This document shows positions 10,457 to 20,297 of a stretch of 56,771 nt of DNA, piece by piece. The translations under genes and the position numbers were made by a program. The stretch spans positions 1 to 56,771 of the forward strand of contig CACKSN010000006.1 in the NCBI GenBank assembly GCA_902602845.1, written 5' to 3'. Below the pieces are notes generated by a model that did no database searches, was not told the origin of the DNA, and saw nothing but the letters and a program-made list of their open reading frames with translations. The DNA is from an uncultured Alphaproteobacteria bacterium (GTDB lineage: Bacteria; Pseudomonadota; Alphaproteobacteria; HIMB59; GCA-002718135). The first letter of the stretch is position 1; every line of letters starts with the position of its first letter.

Positions 10457-11218
10457 CTATCTTGAAGTATATCCACCATCAACAACTAAAACTTCCCCAC
10501 TAACATAACTAGATGCAGGTGAGCATAAAAATAGTGCAGCCGCCGCTACTTCTTCTGGATTGCCCATTCTGCCCATTGGAGTCATTTGATTCCATACTTC
10601 ATACCAGTACTTATTTTCTTCAGGTAAGTCACACATGTCTGTTTTTATATAACCAGGAGCTATAGCATTCACTCTGATATTATGTTCAGCATAGTCACTA
10701 GCTAAACTTTTTGTCAGCATATGAACTGCAGCTTTAGAAGCATTATAGGCTACTTGTGGTTGTGGGATATTAGATACTAAACCAGAAATCGATCCTATAT
10801 TTAAAATGACACCATCATTTTGTTTTTTCATAGGTGTAATTGCAGATCTACACATTCGAAAAACAGCATCAACATTTGTATTCATTATTTTATTCAATAA
10901 ATTATCATTATATGTTTCAATATCACCATGTTGAGCAACTCCAGCATTATTTACTAGAATATCTAAGCGACTTTTTTCTTTAATTGCATAATCAATTATT
11001 TTTTGAGGTACAGATGGGTCAGTTATATCGGATTCATAAAAAGTTACATCAAAACCAGATTTTTTTAAACTTTCAAAGCCATTGTATTTATCAGTTCTGC
11101 TAGTAACAATTAGTTCAGCACCAGCCTCACCTAATGCCCTAGCAATTGCTAAACCAATTCCACGAGTTCCACCGGTAACAATTGCTACTTTATTATCTAA
11201 TTTAAATTTATCAAACAT
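10457..11218 (-). CDS. Short-chain dehydrogenase/reductase
   Basis: TGGTRGIGLAIA, NNAG, YNASKAAVHMLTKSLA; 3' end near-identical to the SDR at 16429. Confidence 0.93.
   Translation of the reverse strand: MFDKFKLDNKVAIVTGGTRGIGLAIARALGEAGAELIVTSRTDKYNGFESLKKSGFDVTFYESDITDPSVPQKIIDYAIKEKSRLDILVNNAGVAQHGDIETYNDNLLNKIMNTNVDAVFRMCRSAITPMKKQNDGVILNIGSISGLVSNIPQPQVAYNASKAAVHMLTKSLASDYAEHNIRVNAIAPGYIKTDMCDLPEENKYWYEVWNQMTPMGRMGNPEEVAAAALFLCSPASSYVSGEVLVVDGGYTSR
10467..10765 (-). repeat. Inverted-repeat copy 1 (299 bp, ~297/299 identical to 16885..17183)
   Basis: Read by eye: only ATT/ATA and ACT/ACA synonymous differences noticed; sharp divergence at both ends. Confidence 0.9.
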
Positions 11219-11269
11219 GTTTCTCTAAATAATAATATCTAAATTAAAAAATTAATAAACATATATAAT

Positions 11270-12118
11270 TCACATATTTGATTTAATATATTTAAGTGCT
11301 TCAGTTGCAAGATCTTCAGAATTACTCCATAAATTCCTCCAAACTGCTAGTGTATTAGAAAGAACTGGGTCAACAACTTCAGAAGAAAAAGATTCAAAAG
11401 TAATTATTCCTGTATAATTAATTTCTTTTAGACTTTTGAAAGTTTCATCAAAATTAATATGACCACTACCAAGATATCCTCTATGATTTTCACCAAAATG
11501 AAACATACCTAGTTTATCATTACCAATTAATTTAATTGGCTCTGAATAGTTATTTTCCTCGATGTTCATATGATAAGTATCAAGATGTACTTTAACATTC
11601 GGCACTCCTAAATCATTTATATAATTTAGAGCATCTTGTGCTGTATTCATGATATTTGTTTCATACCTATTTACAACTTCAAGACTTAATGTAACATTAT
11701 TTTTATTAGCTTCCTCTGCAAGATCTCTAATTACAGATAAAGAATTTTCATAGCCTTGTTTAGTTTTTGGAGCATCGTTTTTTTGAAGTGCAGAATGAAT
11801 TACCCCACATAAATTTGATGATCCTACATCTATTGTTTTTTGAAGTGCTTTAAATAAAAGTTCACGTCCAGCATTTACCCTATCTTCATCTTCAGATGCA
11901 ATATCAGTTTTAAAACTTAAACCAAGAGATACGGTTGGTTCAATATTAAATTTTTCATATGTCTTTGATACAAAATCGGTATCCAAGGCATCAGGATTTA
12001 GCAAAGGCAACTCCATGACGTCGTAACCAATTTTAGCAACTTGTGAAAGGCATTTTTCAATACTGTGATTTTTAATGTCTCCAATAAATGTTAAAGCATG
12101 TACGCCAATTTTATTCAT
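11270..12118 (-). CDS. Sugar epimerase/isomerase, D-tagatose/D-psicose 3-epimerase-like TIM barrel
   Basis: SLEVVNRYETNIMNTA, VKVHLDTYHMNIEE, MFHFGENHRGYLGSGHINF. Confidence 0.85.
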   Translation of the reverse strand: MNKIGVHALTFIGDIKNHSIEKCLSQVAKIGYDVMELPLLNPDALDTDFVSKTYEKFNIEPTVSLGLSFKTDIASEDEDRVNAGRELLFKALQKTIDVGSSNLCGVIHSALQKNDAPKTKQGYENSLSVIRDLAEEANKNNVTLSLEVVNRYETNIMNTAQDALNYINDLGVPNVKVHLDTYHMNIEENNYSEPIKLIGNDKLGMFHFGENHRGYLGSGHINFDETFKSLKEINYTGIITFESFSSEVVDPVLSNTLAVWRNLWSNSEDLATEALKYIKSNM

Positions 12119-13146
12119 AGTTGAATTTGAATTTTTACATCTTCTGGTAGGTTTTTAGCAGCTCTCTCAAAAGCTTTAATACTATCATCAAAAGCTACTG
12201 TGTCTGTGATCATAGGTTTGACATCTATTTTATTACTCGATAACAAATTAATTGCTCTATCGTACTGGTGTGCGTATCTAAAAACTGTTTTAATTTCAAT
12301 TTCTTTTGTAAGCAAAGTAGCAAAATCCATTGGGATTGCATTCATAGGGTTTCCCACAATAACTACTCTACCTGCAGGACAAATAGAGTCAAATATAACA
12401 TCATATGCTTTAGTAGCACCTGATGCTTCAAAAATAATATTAGCGCCCCAATCATCAGTGTGTTTTTTTATTATTTCTATTGGGTTTTCATTTACTAAAT
12501 CAATTGGAATTAAATTTTCATAATTTTCACACATTCTTAATTTTTCTTTGACAATATCAGCAATAAAAACTTTTGAACATCCTCCAGCTAATGCTGTTAA
12601 AGCTATAACCAATCCAATAGGACCACAACCCATTACTAATGCAGTTTCTCCAGGAATAATTTTAGCTTTTTCTGCAGCTTGAAGTCCAACTGCAAGTGGT
12701 TCAATCATTGCTCCTTCTGCGTATGAAACATTATCTGGTAACTTGAAAACAAAGTTTGAGGGAAAAACTACTTCTGGCGTCAAACAACCATGATCAGGAG
12801 GAGTTGCCCAAAAAGTAAGTTTGGGATCAAGATTATATATACCTTTCATATATTCTTTTGAATTAACGTCTGGAACACCAGGCTCAATACATACCCTATC
12901 TCCAACTTTTAGATTAGAAACATTGCTACCAACCTCTATTATCGTTCCAGATCCCTCGTGTCCTAGAACCATTGGTTCTTTAACCACAAAAGGTCCAATT
13001 TTTCCATGAGTATAATAATGGACATCACTTCCACAAATACCCACTGTATGCATTTTAATTTTTACACTATTTGAGTTTACCTTTGTTGGTAAATCAATAT
13101 TTCTTATTGATAAATCAAGTTTTTTTTCTAAAACCAATGCTTTCAT
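12115..13146 (-). CDS. Zinc-dependent polyol (xylitol/sorbitol-type) dehydrogenase, MDR family
   Basis: VGICGSDVHYYTHGKIGPFVVKEPMVLGHEGSGTIIEVG..KVGDRVCIEPG. Confidence 0.9.
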   Translation of the reverse strand: MKALVLEKKLDLSIRNIDLPTKVNSNSVKIKMHTVGICGSDVHYYTHGKIGPFVVKEPMVLGHEGSGTIIEVGSNVSNLKVGDRVCIEPGVPDVNSKEYMKGIYNLDPKLTFWATPPDHGCLTPEVVFPSNFVFKLPDNVSYAEGAMIEPLAVGLQAAEKAKIIPGETALVMGCGPIGLVIALTALAGGCSKVFIADIVKEKLRMCENYENLIPIDLVNENPIEIIKKHTDDWGANIIFEASGATKAYDVIFDSICPAGRVVIVGNPMNAIPMDFATLLTKEIEIKTVFRYAHQYDRAINLLSSNKIDVKPMITDTVAFDDSIKAFERAAKNLPEDVKIQIQL

Positions 13147-13267
13147 TCAGTATCGATCCTACTAGTTTTTGTTAACGTATTTTATTGTTTTAAATTACAT
13201 TCTATGTAAGTATTTTCAAGTAATTTATTAATTGTTAAATATATATATTTAATAATGGGAGGAAATT

Positions 13268-14602
13268 ATGAAAAAAATAATATTATTTTTGAGTATCTTT
13301 ATACTACCATTTAGTTCTGCTTCTGCAGTTAATTGGAGTGAAGAACTTGGAGATCATAGTGGTGTTGATTTGAAGGTTCAGTCTATCATGGATCCTTATA
13401 TTGATGCTGTTAAAGAAATCTCTCCTACCTTTACTTCTGTTACTGGTGCTTCAGTTACAGTTGAAGGTTTTGGATATGATGGTTTGCATGAAAAACAAAT
13501 TGTAGCATGTTCACAAGGAGACAGTTCATACGATGTACTTTTTGTTGACGGAATATGGATTGGAGAATTTGTTGAAGGTGATTGTATCGCTCCAGTTGAA
13601 GATTTATGGACTGAAGAAGGTACAGACATGTCAGTTATAGCATGGGATGACTATATTAGCTCATTTGCTGGTCAAGCAATCTGGGATGGTAAAAAACAAT
13701 GTTTACCTTTTGGTGGATATTGGCACATGCTTCACTACAGAACTGATCTATTTGAAGCTGAAGGTTTAGAACCACCAAAAACATTTGATGATGTTTTAGC
13801 TGCAGCTAAACTATTTAAAGACAATCCAAAGTATCCTGAACTTGAAGGTGGATATGCAATGAATATGGCTCGTGGAAGTGCTGCCGGTCAGCAATTTTAT
13901 GAGTGGATTTATTCTGCAGGTGGTAAACCATGGGAAAGTAACTACCCTGGTTCTCCTGATGCATATGCTGATCAAAGAGGATTATATAATTCTGCAGAAT
14001 CTGTTGCATTTATAGAATGGATGCAAGAAATGATTAATTATATGCCTCCAGGTGTTGAGCAATATGCTTGGGATGAAAGAGCTAAAGCATTTACACAAGG
14101 TAAAGTTGCTATGATTAATAACTGGTCAGTTAGAACACCTCTATTTAATGATCCAGAAATTAGTAAAGTAATTGGCAAATTTGATGTTGCATTATTCCCA
14201 CATGCAGAAGGTGCTTCTTCAGTACCTCCAGTAGGTGGTTGGATTGCTTGTGTTAACAAACACAGTAAAAACATCGATGCTGCTTGGGATTACCTAAAAT
14301 GGTTTGCAAGTCCTGAAGTTCACAGAGAATGGGTGTTAACAGGAGCTCCTCCTAGCAGACATTCAGCTATGAATGATCCTCAGATTAATGCTGAGCAACC
14401 ATGGACACCAGTTCTTTATGAGTCAAGCTTAAGAGCATGGCAAGAACTAAGACCAAGACACGCATTAACTTTTGAAGTAATAGAAACACTTGGAATTGAA
14501 GTTAATAAAGCATTAACAGGTGAAGCATCTGCTCAAGAAGCTATGGATGCTGCAAACAAAAAAATTGATAGACTCCTAAAATCTGAAGGATATATTGATT
14601 AA
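13268..14602 (+). CDS. Extracellular solute-binding protein, CUT1 sugar ABC transporter
   Basis: Signal peptide; SBP_bac_1 features (GKVAMINNWSVRTPLF, PVGGWIACVNKHSKN); strong SD gggagg. Confidence 0.92.
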   Translation: MKKIILFLSIFILPFSSASAVNWSEELGDHSGVDLKVQSIMDPYIDAVKEISPTFTSVTGASVTVEGFGYDGLHEKQIVACSQGDSSYDVLFVDGIWIGEFVEGDCIAPVEDLWTEEGTDMSVIAWDDYISSFAGQAIWDGKKQCLPFGGYWHMLHYRTDLFEAEGLEPPKTFDDVLAAAKLFKDNPKYPELEGGYAMNMARGSAAGQQFYEWIYSAGGKPWESNYPGSPDAYADQRGLYNSAESVAFIEWMQEMINYMPPGVEQYAWDERAKAFTQGKVAMINNWSVRTPLFNDPEISKVIGKFDVALFPHAEGASSVPPVGGWIACVNKHSKNIDAAWDYLKWFASPEVHREWVLTGAPPSRHSAMNDPQINAEQPWTPVLYESSLRAWQELRPRHALTFEVIETLGIEVNKALTGEASAQEAMDAANKKIDRLLKSEGYID

Positions 14603-14613
14603 TTATATTTGAT

Positions 14614-14640
14614 ACTTGGGCATTTATATAATGCCCAAGT
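14614..14640 (+). terminator. Hairpin between SBP and permease genes (10-bp stem ACTTGGGCAT/ATGCCCAAGT, 7-nt loop, followed by AATTTTT)
   Basis: Perfect inverted repeat plus T-run read directly. Confidence 0.75.
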
Positions 14641-14659
14641 AATTTTTAGAGGATCTTAA

Positions 14660-15553
14660 ATGAACAGAGAAAAAATCGAAAAGACTCTTTTTATTTTACC
14701 AACTTGTTTATTCCTCTTAGCAATATCCATATTTCCCTTTATATATTCTGTTTATCTTAGTGCATTCCAAGCTAAGCTTACCAAAATGCACCGTAAATTT
14801 TTTATTGGATGGGAAAATTATCAAATATTATTATTTGAAGATGATGTATTTTTAACTGCAATTCAAAACACCTTTACCATTGCTTTTAGCTCAATAACTA
14901 TTGAAATAATTCTTGGATTCATAATGGCTAAAATATTTTTTGAAATAAGACATCTTAAAATTTCTAATGCCATTAGAACAATTTCAATTTTACCAATTAT
15001 GTTAACTCCTCTTTGTGTTGGTTTGGTTTTTTTATATATTTTAAACCCAACACTTGGTATTTTTAGTTATATTGTTGAAACGTTTTTTGGATTAGAACCA
15101 ATTGCTTACTTAGGGCAGCCGATACCAGCAAAAATTTCAATTATTTGTATCAATTCATGGCAATGGACACCTTTTATGATGATTCTTTTACTTGCGGGCT
15201 TAATGACTGTTCCAAATGAACAATATGAAGCTGCCAAAATAGATGGTGCAAACTGGTATCATGTTATGACAAAAATTGAAATACCTTCTATTTTAGGTTT
15301 TATGCTCTTAGGAATAGTTTTAAGGCTAATTGAATGTATTCGTTTATTTGATATAATTTATGTTACAACTAGAGGTGGTCCTGGAATTGCAACTGAAGTT
15401 ATGGCTTACTTTACGTACAGAACAGAGTTTAGAAGTTTTCAAATTGGCACAGGTTCTGCATCAGCTGTTATTATTCTAATTATAAGTATTATAGTTACAA
15501 CTATTGCGGTTACACTTTTAAGAAGAGTGGAGAGAGATGCGGACTTCAGTTAG
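14660..15553 (+). CDS. CUT1 sugar ABC transporter permease (MalF type)
   Basis: EAAKIDGANWYHVMTKIEIPSI EAA motif; multiple TMs. Confidence 0.93.
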   Translation: MNREKIEKTLFILPTCLFLLAISIFPFIYSVYLSAFQAKLTKMHRKFFIGWENYQILLFEDDVFLTAIQNTFTIAFSSITIEIILGFIMAKIFFEIRHLKISNAIRTISILPIMLTPLCVGLVFLYILNPTLGIFSYIVETFFGLEPIAYLGQPIPAKISIICINSWQWTPFMMILLLAGLMTVPNEQYEAAKIDGANWYHVMTKIEIPSILGFMLLGIVLRLIECIRLFDIIYVTTRGGPGIATEVMAYFTYRTEFRSFQIGTGSASAVIILIISIIVTTIAVTLLRRVERDADFS

Positions 15554-16358
15554 AAAAAATATAATTTTATTAGCATTTGCTATTTTCTTTATGCTAATTT
15601 TCATACTACCGAATTTATGGATGTTATTTGGATCATTTAAAGATCAAAATGCGATGTTTTCCTTACCACCGGTTTGGATACCAGATTTTACTTATATTAA
15701 GAATTTTACTATTATGCTTTCGCAGAGCTATATGTATTTATTAAACTCTTTAATAGTTACTATTGGCTCAACAATCGTTACATTAATATTTTCTCTACCT
15801 ACGGCATTTGGTTTGACTTTTTTTATATTCAGAGGGCAGAATTTTTTAGCTGACTGGATATTAAGTACTCGTATGTTACCTCCTGTTGCTGCAGCCGTTC
15901 CTTTGTTTATACTATTTAAGTACTTAAACTTATTAGACTCGTTATTTGCTTTAATTATAGTCTATACAGCTTTTAATATTCCTTTTGCAGTATGGGTATC
16001 TGCTTCTTTTTTTAGAAGAATCCCAAAAGACTTAATAGAAGCATCGAGAATAGAAGGAGCGTCGTGGTTTGATATATTTCTGAAAATAGCTGTTCCTTTA
16101 TCTAAAGGTGGTATTGCTACTGTTGCAATATTTGTATTTATTTTTAGCTGGAATGAATTATTAATAGCATTATTTTTTACAGTATCTGAGGCAAGAACTT
16201 TTCCAATATTTATTTCGGCACAAGTAAGCCAGGCACAAATTATTTGGGGTAATGTCGCTGCTGCTACTGTTATTCAAAGTATTCCTCCTATATTATTAAC
16301 AATATTCTTGCAAAAAAATATAGTTTCAGGATTAACTCTAGGGGCTGTAAAAAACTAA
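15537..16358 (+). CDS. CUT1 sugar ABC transporter permease (MalG type)
   Basis: EASRIEGASWFDIFLKIAVPLSKGG EAA motif; overlaps upstream permease. Confidence 0.93.
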   Translation: MRTSVRKNIILLAFAIFFMLIFILPNLWMLFGSFKDQNAMFSLPPVWIPDFTYIKNFTIMLSQSYMYLLNSLIVTIGSTIVTLIFSLPTAFGLTFFIFRGQNFLADWILSTRMLPPVAAAVPLFILFKYLNLLDSLFALIIVYTAFNIPFAVWVSASFFRRIPKDLIEASRIEGASWFDIFLKIAVPLSKGGIATVAIFVFIFSWNELLIALFFTVSEARTFPIFISAQVSQAQIIWGNVAAATVIQSIPPILLTIFLQKNIVSGLTLGAVKN

Positions 16359-16428
16359 ATGTACTGCATAAATCAATTTATCAGCTAATTCCAGATGATA
16401 AAAATGTTAAAATTATTTTAAGAATTAA

Positions 16429-17193
16429 ATGATCATAGATAAATTTAAAATTTCTAAAAAGACTGCAATTGTAACTGGCGCTATGGGTGGAAATGGATTT
16501 GCAATTGCTAATGCCTTAGCGGAAGCTGGCGCACAACTAATCCTCACGGATATTAAAGAAAATAAAAGCATGTTTGATGAGTTAAAATCAAAAAATTATA
16601 GTTTTTCATTTATTGAGGGAGATATAAGTAAATCTGATTTTCCAAAAGAATTGATTAATTTTACTTTAGAAAAACACAATTCTATAGACATACTTGTTAA
16701 CTGTGCAGGAATTGCTGAAAACTTAACTATGGAAGATTATGATGATCAATCGTTAAAAAAAATGATGGATATAAATTTCACCTCTGTTTTTCGTATATGT
16801 CGTCAAAGTATTGGACAAATGAAAAAACAAGGCGATGGTGTAATATTAAATATTGGCTCTATGTCAGGTATTGTATCAAATTTTCCACAACCACAAGTAG
16901 CCTATAATGCTTCTAAAGCTGCAGTTCATATGCTGACAAAAAGTTTAGCTAGTGACTATGCTGAACATAATATCAGAGTGAATGCTATAGCTCCTGGTTA
17001 TATTAAAACTGACATGTGTGACTTACCTGAAGAAAATAAGTACTGGTATGAAGTATGGAATCAAATGACTCCAATGGGCAGAATGGGCAATCCAGAAGAA
17101 GTAGCGGCGGCTGCACTATTTTTATGCTCACCTGCATCTAGTTATGTTAGTGGGGAAGTTTTAGTTGTTGATGGTGGATATACAACTAGGTGA
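16429..17193 (+). CDS. Short-chain dehydrogenase/reductase (paralog of 10457..11218)
   Basis: SDR motifs; C-terminal ~100 aa practically identical to the minus-strand SDR. Confidence 0.93.
   Translation: MIIDKFKISKKTAIVTGAMGGNGFAIANALAEAGAQLILTDIKENKSMFDELKSKNYSFSFIEGDISKSDFPKELINFTLEKHNSIDILVNCAGIAENLTMEDYDDQSLKKMMDINFTSVFRICRQSIGQMKKQGDGVILNIGSMSGIVSNFPQPQVAYNASKAAVHMLTKSLASDYAEHNIRVNAIAPGYIKTDMCDLPEENKYWYEVWNQMTPMGRMGNPEEVAAAALFLCSPASSYVSGEVLVVDGGYTTR
16885..17183 (+). repeat. Inverted-repeat copy 2 (299 bp)
   Basis: See copy 1; begins CCACAACCACAAGTAGCC and ends GATGGTGGATATAC. Confidence 0.9.
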
Positions 17194-18788
17194 AGACTTT
17201 TGATTTTATAATTGTTGGTGGAGGAACATCCGGTACTGTCACAGCAGAGAAATTAATTAAAAAAGGTCATACAGTTTTAATTATTGAAGAAGGAAAAAAA
17301 AATAATAATCCTTTCTTGTCAATGCCAGCTGGTTGGATACCTATGTTGGATGGTAGTCCTTATTTAAAATTTTATAAATCAATACCACAACCCCAGCTAG
17401 GCAATAGACAACATGATATTGCACAAGCAAAAGTTTTTGGCGGAGGATCAAGTGTAAACGGGATGGTTTATATGCGAGGTAAACCATCAGACTATGAAAA
17501 ATGGGTTCAAGAAACAGGTGACGAAAGATGGTGCTGGGACTCAATTATAAAAAATTATATTAAATTAGAAAATAATCAAAGATTAGGTAATCCATCTCAC
17601 GGTACAAATGGGGCTATAAAAGTTTCAGATCCTGGTTATGTTGCAAAGGGATCAGACTTATATATTAAATCAATGCAAGCTTTAGGATTGCCGTACAATC
17701 GTGACTTTAATGATGGTGATCAATATGGTGTTGGTCTAATGCAATACACAATAGGTGATGGTAAAAGATGTGATACTATTTCTGCGTTAATTAATCCAAT
17801 TCTTAATAATAAAAATCTTAAAATAAAGCTTAATACTCTTGTTTCTAAAGTAATTATTGAAAATCAAAAAGCAATTGGTGTAGAAACTATATCTAAGGGT
17901 AAAAGTGAAAATTTTTTTGGGAAAGAAATTATTTTGACTGCAGGGGCTCTTATAACACCAAAGATATTAATGCACTCAGGTATTGGTGATGAAGTTCAAT
18001 TAAAAAAATTTGATATAAAAGTGAATGAAAATCTTCCAGGTGTAGGAAAAAATCTTCAAGATCATCATGAAGTACCATTTATTGCACGAGCTAAACCAGG
18101 TTATGGATATTTTAAACAAAACAAAGGTTTAAGAATGATAAGAAATGGTCTTCAATATTTGATTTTCAGATCAGGTCCAGTTACATCTAATGGTGTAGAT
18201 TGTTGTTCATTTCTCAATCCAGAAAATTTACATGACAATAAAAATCCAAAAATTAAACTATATTGTGTACAAATTATGTATACCGATAGAGATACTAGAG
18301 ACATAAAGCCTGATCACGGAGTCACACTAACCTCTTGTATAATGAATCCTAAGTCTAGAGGAGAAGTTACAATTAATTCATCTAATCCAGTTGATCTGCC
18401 AAATATTAATCCAAACTTTCTCAGCCATAAAGATGATATTAATAGTTTACTAGATAGTGTTAAATTATCTAGAAAAGTAATAAACACGAAACCACTTTCA
18501 GATATTGTTATTGAAGAAGTTCTTCCAGGAAAGAATATTACAGATGATAATTCACTAATTGAATATTGTAAAAAAATGATAAAAACAAATTGGCATCCAG
18601 TTGGAACATGCAAAATGGGAAGGGAAAGTGATAGAATGTCAGTTCTAAATTCAAACTTACAAGTAATAGGTATAGATAATTTAAGAGTTTTTGATGTTTC
18701 TATGATGCCTAACATAGTTGCAGCGAATACAAATGCACCAGCTATGGCTATAGCAGATAAAGCTACAGATATTATGTTAGAAGACTAG
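17190..18788 (+). CDS. GMC-family FAD-dependent oxidoreductase (paralog of 8834..10450)
   Basis: FDFIIVGGGTSGTVTAEKL, GGGSSVNGMVYMRGKPSDYEKW, HPVGTCKMG. Confidence 0.93.
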   Translation: MKTFDFIIVGGGTSGTVTAEKLIKKGHTVLIIEEGKKNNNPFLSMPAGWIPMLDGSPYLKFYKSIPQPQLGNRQHDIAQAKVFGGGSSVNGMVYMRGKPSDYEKWVQETGDERWCWDSIIKNYIKLENNQRLGNPSHGTNGAIKVSDPGYVAKGSDLYIKSMQALGLPYNRDFNDGDQYGVGLMQYTIGDGKRCDTISALINPILNNKNLKIKLNTLVSKVIIENQKAIGVETISKGKSENFFGKEIILTAGALITPKILMHSGIGDEVQLKKFDIKVNENLPGVGKNLQDHHEVPFIARAKPGYGYFKQNKGLRMIRNGLQYLIFRSGPVTSNGVDCCSFLNPENLHDNKNPKIKLYCVQIMYTDRDTRDIKPDHGVTLTSCIMNPKSRGEVTINSSNPVDLPNINPNFLSHKDDINSLLDSVKLSRKVINTKPLSDIVIEEVLPGKNITDDNSLIEYCKKMIKTNWHPVGTCKMGRESDRMSVLNSNLQVIGIDNLRVFDVSMMPNIVAANTNAPAMAIADKATDIMLED

Positions 18789-20253
18789 AGGCTATTTTCT
18801 TATTTGAAGAATATAACTCTTTCCAGATCTTATATCTTCTTAATAGAATATTTATTTTGTCGATATTTGGATCAAAATCTTTGCTTATCTCAATTTCCTT
18901 GATGATTAAGTTTTTATCAATATTTTTATCTACATACATAGCTAATCTTGCTACACCAAGAGCTGCACCAAATTCACTTTGATTGCATACACTGAGCTTT
19001 TTCTTTAACAAAGATGATAATAATTTAATCCAAAATTCACTCTTAGAACCTCCTCCCACCATAAATATCTTTTCAAAATTATTATTAACTTTAGAAATAG
19101 AATTTATACCATCAAGAATACCAAAACTTATACCTTCAATAACAGCATACTGCATATTTGTTGCATCCGTTGTCGTTTTTAAAGAGTGAAAAGATCCTCT
19201 TATATGCGGATCATTATGTGGAGTTCTTTCACCAGATAGATAAGGTAAAAAAAATGATGAATTTTCTAATAGATTATTATCTAAAAAAAAATTTTCAACA
19301 TTTTGTAGTGTATCTTTAATTGAAGAATTAGTTATTGAACAGATCCAATCTAAACAATTACTAGCACTTAACATTACAGACATCAAATGCCACTTATTTG
19401 GCAAACAATGACAAAATGAATGAACAGCATCACCAGTATTACTTAAAAAATTTTGTGTTGGAGTAAAAAATACACCAGAGGTTCCTAATGAAATAAAAGA
19501 TTGATTCTGTTCTATTATTCCCATTCCTGCAGCAGCAGCTGCATTATCACCTGCTCCACCAACAACTATAACATTATTATTAAATTGAAATTTATCTTTT
19601 AATTCTTTTTTTAAAGTACCTGCTTCTTGATTACCTTCAACAAGTTGTGGCATATTTTTTTCTTCCAAAGATGAACAGGATAGTAATTCACTAGACCATT
19701 TTCTATTTTTTATATCTAACCATAAAGTTCCTGAAGCATCTGACATTTCTGAAAAATATTCACCTGTAAGATAGAAGCGTAAATAATCTTTTGGAAGAAG
19801 AACTTTAGAAATTTTATTAAAATTTTCTAATTCATTATTTTTGATCCAATTAACTTTTGGAGCTGTAAACCCTGGCATAGTTATATTGCCAGAAATTGAT
19901 CGAACATCAATTTTTTGATTTTCAAACTCATAGCATTCTTTATGTGATCGAGTATCATTCCACAAAATACAAGGTCTAATAACATTACCATTACTATCAA
20001 TTAATGTTGATCCATGCATGTGACCTGAAATACCCATCGAAATTGTTTCAGAAAATTCTTTTGGTTTTTTTGCTTTGATTGCTTCTAAACATTCTATAGT
20101 AGCATCAATCCACTCTTGAGGATTTTGTTCGTTATATCCATCTTTTGGACTTTGAACAGTTAAGCTAGAATTGGATGTGGCTAATATATTTTGTTTATGA
20201 TCAATTAAAATCATTTTGACAGAAGAAGTTCCTAAATCGATTCCAATAAACAT
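18772..20253 (-). CDS. xylB: Xylulokinase (FGGY family)
   Basis: MFIGIDLGTSSVKMILID, GISGHMHGSTLID, CILWNDTRS, SLGTSGVFF; overlaps GMC gene convergently by 17 nt. Confidence 0.9.
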   Translation of the reverse strand: MFIGIDLGTSSVKMILIDHKQNILATSNSSLTVQSPKDGYNEQNPQEWIDATIECLEAIKAKKPKEFSETISMGISGHMHGSTLIDSNGNVIRPCILWNDTRSHKECYEFENQKIDVRSISGNITMPGFTAPKVNWIKNNELENFNKISKVLLPKDYLRFYLTGEYFSEMSDASGTLWLDIKNRKWSSELLSCSSLEEKNMPQLVEGNQEAGTLKKELKDKFQFNNNVIVVGGAGDNAAAAAGMGIIEQNQSFISLGTSGVFFTPTQNFLSNTGDAVHSFCHCLPNKWHLMSVMLSASNCLDWICSITNSSIKDTLQNVENFFLDNNLLENSSFFLPYLSGERTPHNDPHIRGSFHSLKTTTDATNMQYAVIEGISFGILDGINSISKVNNNFEKIFMVGGGSKSEFWIKLLSSLLKKKLSVCNQSEFGAALGVARLAMYVDKNIDKNLIIKEIEISKDFDPNIDKINILLRRYKIWKELYSSNKKIASSLLT

Positions 20254-20297
20254 TTGATTATTTTATTAAAAAAAAATTTTTATTACAATTAATTTCT

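Noticed and set aside
12200-12523. ORF 107 aa antisense to polyol dehydrogenase
   Set aside because: Fully opposite a conserved MDR gene; no recognisable domain
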